Source of the DNA: Paralvinella palmiformis
Taxonomy: Eukaryota > Annelida > Polychaeta > Terebellida > Alvinellidae
DNA length: 64,000 nt
Direction: 5' to 3'
NCBI GenBank assembly: GCA_025642065.1
Contig: JAODUP010000056.1
Location: 542,001-606,000, forward strand
Under the pieces are notes generated by a model that searched no databases, was not told the origin of the DNA, and saw only the letters and a list, made by a program, of their open reading frames with translations. Within the stretch, counting starts at the first letter, position 1, and each line of letters starts with the position of its first letter. Below, piece by piece: positions 61,059 through 64,000 of the stretch. A program made the position numbers and the translations under genes.

Positions 61059-63502
61059 ATCAGCCCACATCAGGGGGTTAATATGAATGGCATATCCAGG
61101 GCCCACAAAATGTCTAATCTGGTGCTGACTATTAGTACAAAAACCTGAATTGTTAATATGGTACCTGAAGGTTATACAATTAACTGCATCATTTATAATT
61201 AACACTACTGTACATCGAGTAGGCAGATGGCTAGAAGCAGTGACAGAGTTAAATCTGTTTCTCATTAATTATGGCAATTAACACATATATTAGAAAGCTG
61301 TGATACACAGGCACCTTTCACCAGCAAAGTGTTTCAGTATGACAAGCATCTTGTTTACTAAGTGACGTGTACCCCTTTTGATGGAACCATTCAATGATGC
61401 ATTGCAACATCTGCAGTCCTCTACAGCGCCATAACCTAGACTGCTCACAGAGCTCTTTCTCCTGTGATTGGACATATTTACCTGTTCTGGTTCACCTGTA
61501 ATCATAAAACACAAACCAAACTCATTTGTTTAGCTGATGGGGCATCCCAAAGGATTGTTGAGTTGCCACTTTGTTGTGGGTGATCCAGATGCCTTTGCAG
61601 GTTATTCCCACTGGATATGAGGTATGCAGTGATAAACCTCATTGTGTGTGGTATCCTTATTTTGTATTATAATCTGGTATGGTTTGTGAAGATACTGTCT
61701 AATAGATGGACAGATACCTCTGGTATAAGTTCTACATTGAAAAAATAAAAATTCTGGTGCATTATGTGTGTGTGTGTGTGTGTGTGTGTATGTATGCATG
61801 TGTACATGTATGATTCTATGTGTCTGTGTGCAGTTTGTCAAAAGGCATATTCAATCTCCTATGGTTTACACTGTTCCCACAGCAATGGCTACCTAACAGA
61901 GATATCATTAACCAATATCGCCAATAACTATAGGACAGGGAATCAGTAGGCTTCAACATCAAACCACAAACACAACAAGCTAAAAAAGGCTCTCTATACG
62001 GCTTATAAACTACACACAACACCTAATAGAGTGTTGTCTGAAGACCTTTCACTGAAGTTAGCCAGTTATCAACCTTTTCTTCTCAATACAAACAATTACC
62101 AGTTTCACTTATCAATGAACGTCAGTAGGACATAATCTGTCAACATGAGATGACAGATGTACACAGATGTTAGTGTGATAAACATGGAGACTGTGTTCAT
62201 TGATATGCACCGATGATGAATTGATTCATAATGTTTTAGAACACTAATGTAGCAACCTAAATCTGCAGTCAGAGTGTTATTACTGAGGACACTACACAGC
62301 TAGATGCTATGTATACATCAAGGTGCAGCATGATACTTCACGAATATGGCACCATACTCACTTGGGTTCTTCTTTGCTTTGATAATGAATTTGCGATACA
62401 ATTCCCGCAGTGATGGAAGAGCATAACCCCGCTTCAGCTGTTGTGAATGAAACAAAAGTGCAAAAGGTCTGGGTCAGTGAAACAGAGATCGGCGCTGAAA
62501 AACATTGCATTATTTATTCTCTGCAGTGGTCGCCTTTGTGTCGTTAGAGCTCTGAAAACACTTTAAATGTTCTTCTCTCACTTGGGCTGCTTTCGGGTAA
62601 GACTGACCTAAAAATGTAAGTTTGTCGATTCATGCAGTGATTCAGATACAACTGCTGCTGATGAGGTGAATGGTGTATGCTAGCTGCTGGATAAACTGCA
62701 CAAAAGTCTCCAGGTGAGAGGAATGACACCAGCGCGTAGGCATGACAGTAGGGGGTAAGTAGGTAGTAGTGTCTTAAATACAGAAGTGCAAAAATGCAAA
62801 CAGATGAATTAGATAAAACTACTTCGACGAGAATGCTGTATGAAGAAACTAAACCTATAAACAAACAAAAGTTATAAACTACGAATAAAATAAGAAACAT
62901 GTCTACAATGAAAATGGTTATGTAAGACTAACAAAAATGGCAACATACAGTGAAGAATTTTGAAGCTCTTAATTTATGTAGAAAATTAAGTTAATCAATG
63001 AACACACATCTTCATACAAAACTAGTGCCTATGCAATGAAATGCAATATTAACTATAACCACTCGTGTGTAGGAATATATTTAAAAACAAATAAAATAGG
63101 ACTGCAATTTATTATGTGTTTAGTGTGGAGATGACTCAATCATCAACTTTTATCTTTTACGATTTCACTTATTTTAGCATTCCTCTGTAAAATAATGCAT
63201 TTCACTTCATAGACAGGGGGGCATGAAATACTGTACGCAAAACACCGACCAGAAGCTACCTAACACAAACACACACACAGGAGTGTAAAGAGTCATAAAA
63301 CATGGAAACCCACAAACAAAACTAACTTATATATGCATGCACATGGTTATAGCCAGCCGTCTTTTTTTTACCGTTTGCCTGCTAAGCATGCTGACGAAGA
63401 CAGGACTGTTTACTTACACTTGTGAACATGTCTTTTCTTATTTTTGATGATTACTTTCCCTTTCAATAGCTCTGGGCTGGGCAGGGGTTCCTCAGGTTCT
63501 AG
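43936..63502 (-). CDS. PLCB1: Phospholipase C-beta (PLCB1/2/3 type), C-terminal two thirds, 19 exons
   Basis: This enzyme hydrolyses PtdIns(4,5)P2 to IP3 and diacylglycerol at the membrane, downstream of Galpha-q. Exons on the minus strand: 63418-63502, 58881-59149, 57792-57888, 56509-56593, 56186-56258, 54703-54754, 54452-54606, 53096-53260, 52287-52386, 51804-51908, 51513-51610, 49949-50099, 48498-48632, 47961-48076, 46740-46937, 46113-46384, 45583-45640, 44313-44399, 43936-44133. They join in phase into 832 residues and a stop. Order of parts: end of X box; acidic X-Y linker; Y box; C2 domain; Galpha-q-binding helix pair ([18 protein letters not shown]); Ser-rich spacer; long coiled coil; C-terminal DTRL, a class I PDZ ligand as in vertebrate PLC-betas. 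The catalytic X-box residues, EF hands and PH domain lie beyond the right edge. The [10 protein letters not shown] block fits the PLCB1-3 class better than PLCB4/NorpA; the symbol is a class label, not proven orthology. Confidence 0.95.
44313..44399 (-). CDS. PLCB1: PLC-beta exon r: coiled coil
   Basis: It reads [20 protein letters not shown], then QEIKDERSK, with heptad spacing. The acceptor is aatttctag and the donor gtgaag. Confidence 0.88.
45010..45190 (+). repeat. Dispersed repeat, family C, copy 2
   Basis: Matches the complement of 21386-21492 in block order. It lies in a PLC-beta intron, antisense to the gene. It contains GTGAGTGGTGGGGGAGGAGA. Confidence 0.6.
45583..45640 (-). CDS. 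PLCB1: PLC-beta exon q: coiled coil (58 bases)
   Basis: It reads [20 protein letters not shown]. The acceptor is attattccag and the donor gtgagt; phases fit both neighbours. Found by splice sites and phase. Confidence 0.87.
46113..46384 (-). CDS. PLCB1: PLC-beta exon p: coiled coil
   Basis: It contains [40 protein letters not shown] and [10 protein letters not shown], equivalent to the LRQEQYYSE...KEKKELKKKMD region of PLCB1. The acceptor is tcttcag and the donor gtatct. Confidence 0.93.
46740..46937 (-). CDS. PLCB1: PLC-beta exon o: coiled coil, basic stretch
   Basis: It contains [20 protein letters not shown], a basic patch in the part of the distal domain that binds membranes and carries nuclear-targeting lysines in PLCB1. 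Phase 0 at both ends. The open frame runs past the gttctg donor to a stop at 46725. Confidence 0.88.
47023..47215 (-). repeat. SINE family A, copy 3
   Basis: Its complement carries the family body (CCATTTAGCCTACCATGTGC) and a TGATTGATTGA-type tail. The B box is mutated. PLC-beta intron, sense orientation. Confidence 0.85.
47961..48076 (-). CDS. PLCB1: PLC-beta exon n: start of distal coiled coil
   Basis: It contains [20 protein letters not shown] and LCKKHDK, matching the LKxxKxYxKLxKKxxKE pattern of the membrane-binding distal C-terminal domain. Confidence 0.92.
48498..48632 (-). CDS. PLCB1: PLC-beta exon m: spacer
   Basis: It encodes [20 protein letters not shown], ending [13 protein letters not shown]. 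Low conservation; its position and phases place it before the coiled coil. Confidence 0.82.
49949..50099 (-). CDS. PLCB1: PLC-beta exon l: Ser-rich spacer
   Basis: It encodes [20 protein letters not shown] and further Ser/Arg-rich sequence of the disordered spacer between the proximal and distal C-terminal regions. The acceptor is atttgtag and the donor gtatgt. Confidence 0.85.
50765..50965 (-). repeat. SINE family A, copy 4
   Basis: Full length on the minus strand, with CCTCCGTGGCCTAACGGTAT at the head and a B box, GTTCGAATCT. PLC-beta intron, sense orientation. Confidence 0.87.
51513..51610 (-). CDS. PLCB1: PLC-beta exon k: Galpha-q-binding helices
   Basis: It reads [20 protein letters not shown], then [13 protein letters not shown]. 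The EAL-NPI motif is the core contact with active Galpha-q in vertebrate enzymes, and the second helix is autoinhibitory there. The donor gttcgt is weak. Confidence 0.92.
51804..51908 (-). CDS. PLCB1: PLC-beta exon j: C2 end and start of Galpha-q site
   Basis: It reads [20 protein letters not shown], then [15 protein letters not shown]. The DYIPDAF segment opens the helix pair that binds Galpha-q. Confidence 0.95.
52287..52386 (-). CDS. PLCB1: PLC-beta exon i: C2 domain
   Basis: It contains [20 protein letters not shown] and [13 protein letters not shown], as in all PLC-beta C2 domains. The acceptor is ctatag and the donor gtgagt. Confidence 0.96.
53096..53260 (-). CDS. PLCB1: PLC-beta exon h: C2 domain
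   Basis: It reads [20 protein letters not shown], then [16 protein letters not shown] and [13 protein letters not shown]. Phase 0 at both ends. Confidence 0.96.
54243..54428 (-). repeat. SINE family A, copy 5
   Basis: Near full length, ending only about 25 bases upstream of exon g's donor side at 54452. It therefore sits immediately inside the intron, sense orientation. Confidence 0.83.
54452..54606 (-). CDS. PLCB1: PLC-beta exon g: Y box end and start of C2
   Basis: It contains [36 protein letters not shown] and [12 protein letters not shown]. The tail leads into the first C2 strand. The donor is gtaagt. Confidence 0.96.
54703..54754 (-). CDS. PLCB1: PLC-beta exon f: Y box (52 bases)
   Basis: It reads [17 protein letters not shown], nearly invariant among PLC-betas. 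The acceptor is cattcag and the donor gtaaga. It is too short to show up as a reading frame of notable length. Confidence 0.95.
56186..56258 (-). CDS. PLCB1: PLC-beta exon e: Y box, substrate-binding region
   Basis: It contains [20 protein letters not shown], one of the most conserved PLC segments; its Ser and Arg residues help hold the inositol phosphates. The acceptor is ttttcag and the donor gtaagt. Confidence 0.96.
56509..56593 (-). CDS. PLCB1: PLC-beta exon d: Y box
   Basis: It reads [20 protein letters not shown] then FPVDFV, equivalent to the MSSFVETKA...SPMEFVEYNK stretch. The acceptor is tttgcag and the donor gtatgt. Confidence 0.92.
56641..56888 (-). repeat. SINE family A, copy 6, with doubled 3' end
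   Basis: The head and body are complete. The 3' end (ACATCAATCATCATC with the preceding GTGCACAAA-like segment) is present twice in tandem, at 56641-56700 and 56700-56745. Confidence 0.83.
57792..57888 (-). CDS. PLCB1: PLC-beta exon c: start of Y box
   Basis: It contains [20 protein letters not shown] and [10 protein letters not shown], matching EEMSTLVNYIEPVKFKSFE of vertebrate PLCB1-3. The acceptor is attatttag and the donor gtaagt. Confidence 0.94.
58312..58368. repeat. Imperfect hairpin with 24-base arms
   Basis: Arms 58312-58335 and 58345-58368 pair for 11 bases (AAACCACCTTG), then a 6-base internal mismatch, then 7 bases (TTGGTGT), with a 9-base AT-rich loop. PLC-beta intron. Confidence 0.8.
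58853..58880. repeat. (AT)n run abutting a PLC-beta splice donor
   Basis: The run begins directly at the gt of exon b's 5' splice site on the minus strand. Other PLC-beta intronic runs are at 47889-47936, 48715-48744, 49335-49377 and 52516-52556. Confidence 0.92.
58881..59149 (-). CDS. PLCB1: PLC-beta exon b: acidic X-Y linker
   Basis: It starts [17 protein letters not shown], then runs through Glu/Thr/Ser-rich sequence to an acidic cluster ([18 protein letters not shown]). Such linkers block the active site until the enzyme meets the membrane. Its donor gtatat merges into an (AT)n microsatellite. Confidence 0.9.
59560..59582. repeat. (ATAAC)n pentanucleotide repeat
   Basis: About five units in a PLC-beta intron. 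Nearby low-complexity runs are (AAC)n at 46038-46061 and (AAT)n at 61027-61054. Confidence 0.88.
60385..60570 (-). repeat. SINE family A, copy 7 (diverged)
   Basis: The head TGGGCTAACTGGTAATATGC and B-box-like CAGTTCAAACC are recognisable. The body is more diverged than in the other copies, so it is probably the oldest. Confidence 0.75.
61436..61495 (-). CDS. Possible PLC-beta cassette exon in the X-Y linker
   Basis: A frame opens after a gattacag acceptor and reads [19 protein letters not shown]. Donors at 61435 (gttatg, giving 60 bases) or 61372 (gtacac, giving 123 bases) would make a frame-neutral cassette between exon a or a' and the acidic linker exon. RRKSS looks like a basophilic kinase site. 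The donors are weak and the frame may be chance. Confidence 0.3.
62362..62437 (-). CDS. PLCB1: PLC-beta exon a': possible mutually exclusive duplicate
   Basis: It is bounded by a cattcacaacag acceptor and a gtgagt donor; 76 bases, phase 0 in and phase 1 out, the same as exon a. It reads [20 protein letters not shown] then AKKNP. It shares 11 of 23 residues with exon a at equivalent places (LPS, L, K, IIK, KK). Using both exons would shift the frame, so only one could be used per transcript. It is not proven to be expressed. Confidence 0.6.
63418..63502 (-). CDS. PLCB1: PLC-beta exon a: end of X box
   Basis: It reads [20 protein letters not shown] then NKKRHVHK, the standard PLPSPEDLKGKILIKNKK ending of the PLC-beta X box. 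The donor is gtaagt. Two acceptors are possible (tatag before 63502, or ctag before 63498); the first keeps phase 0. Confidence 0.88.
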
Positions 63503-64000
63503 CTATACTCGAAGGATACAAAAAGTACACACATGGGTGAGAAGACTATAAGGATCTAGAATTGTGCGCGTGCGTGAGAAAGAAAGATAAGAGCTCGCTG
63601 GCCATCTTGGAGCATTTAGACAGATTTGTTTCGTATATTATTCACACCGGTTGACATCTTTTAGTAGGGCTTTCTGCAAAATGTGGTCAATAATATTACT
63701 GCTTTTGTATAAAGTATGTTTAAAAACACGTGTGTATGTGTACGTGCGCGTGGACATGTATTCACGTGTGCATGTCTAAACGCCTACGCACAAGTTACAA
63801 GCATATTAACATCATCCTTATGCATGTAACTCATCGTTTACTTCTCTGATCATCAGGTTCTCTTGGTAGGCTAATGGCTGACAAATGACAGTGCTGATGA
63901 CAACAAAAATAACAGCAATAAAGACTGGACAAATAAAAACGACACGTTATCATCAGCTATTGTCAGTGTGTGTTTTCTTTTATCTCTGTGTCAGGTCTCA
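63503..64000. other. Right edge, PLC-beta intron
   Basis: No exon found. The remaining X box, EF-hand and PH-domain exons should lie further right. Confidence 0.5.

Noticed and set aside
62544..62900. 118-codon minus-strand frame
   Set aside because: Low-complexity hydrophobic start, no family resemblance, lies between PLC-beta exons a and a'.

Overview
The window reads as AT-rich nuclear DNA of an invertebrate animal. The evidence is intron-split animal genes with GT-AG splice sites, dense (AT)n and (AC)n microsatellites, several tRNA-derived SINE families and remnants of LINEs and DNA transposons. A mollusc or another spiralian is my best guess, but the sequence alone does not settle it.

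Left third (about 0.8-19.8 kb, minus strand): the 5' part of a Ral GTPase-activating protein beta-subunit gene (RALGAPB). I could place the ATG exon and thirteen further coding exons. Their splice phases join without a break into 869 codons. The gene runs off the left edge before its C-terminal RapGAP domain. Its introns carry an hAT-like element with a roughly 600-base internal tandem repeat, a 486-bp MITE, SINE copies and minisatellites.

Middle (about 20-43.9 kb): mostly gene-poor and repeat-rich. It holds an APE-endonuclease LINE fragment, a TIR element enclosing a FLYWCH-like reading frame with a MITE inside it, and a LINE reverse-transcriptase fragment. It also holds an intact intronless Tctex1-domain (dynein light chain type) gene at 34.2-34.8 kb on the plus strand. 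Next to that gene is a ~2.9-kb decayed DNA transposon with long inverted repeats around a broken gene of the widespread but poorly understood 'HA-[LF]-TGCDT' protein family.

Right third (43.9-63.5 kb, minus strand): the C-terminal two thirds of a phospholipase C-beta gene of the PLCB1/2/3 type. It covers the end of the X box, the acidic X-Y linker, the Y box, the C2 domain, the Galpha-q-binding helices and the long C-terminal coiled coil, ending in a DTRL PDZ ligand. Nineteen constitutive exons join in phase. A twentieth, downstream copy of the X-box-end exon has matching phases and looks like a mutually exclusive alternative. Five copies of one SINE family lie in its introns, all in the gene's orientation.

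RalGAP-beta (Ral GTPase control) and PLC-beta (Gq signalling) are both signalling proteins, but nothing here indicates that they are co-regulated. The most interesting observations are the PLC-beta duplicate exon, the transposon carrying the HAFTGCDT-family gene, and the FLYWCH-bearing TIR element.
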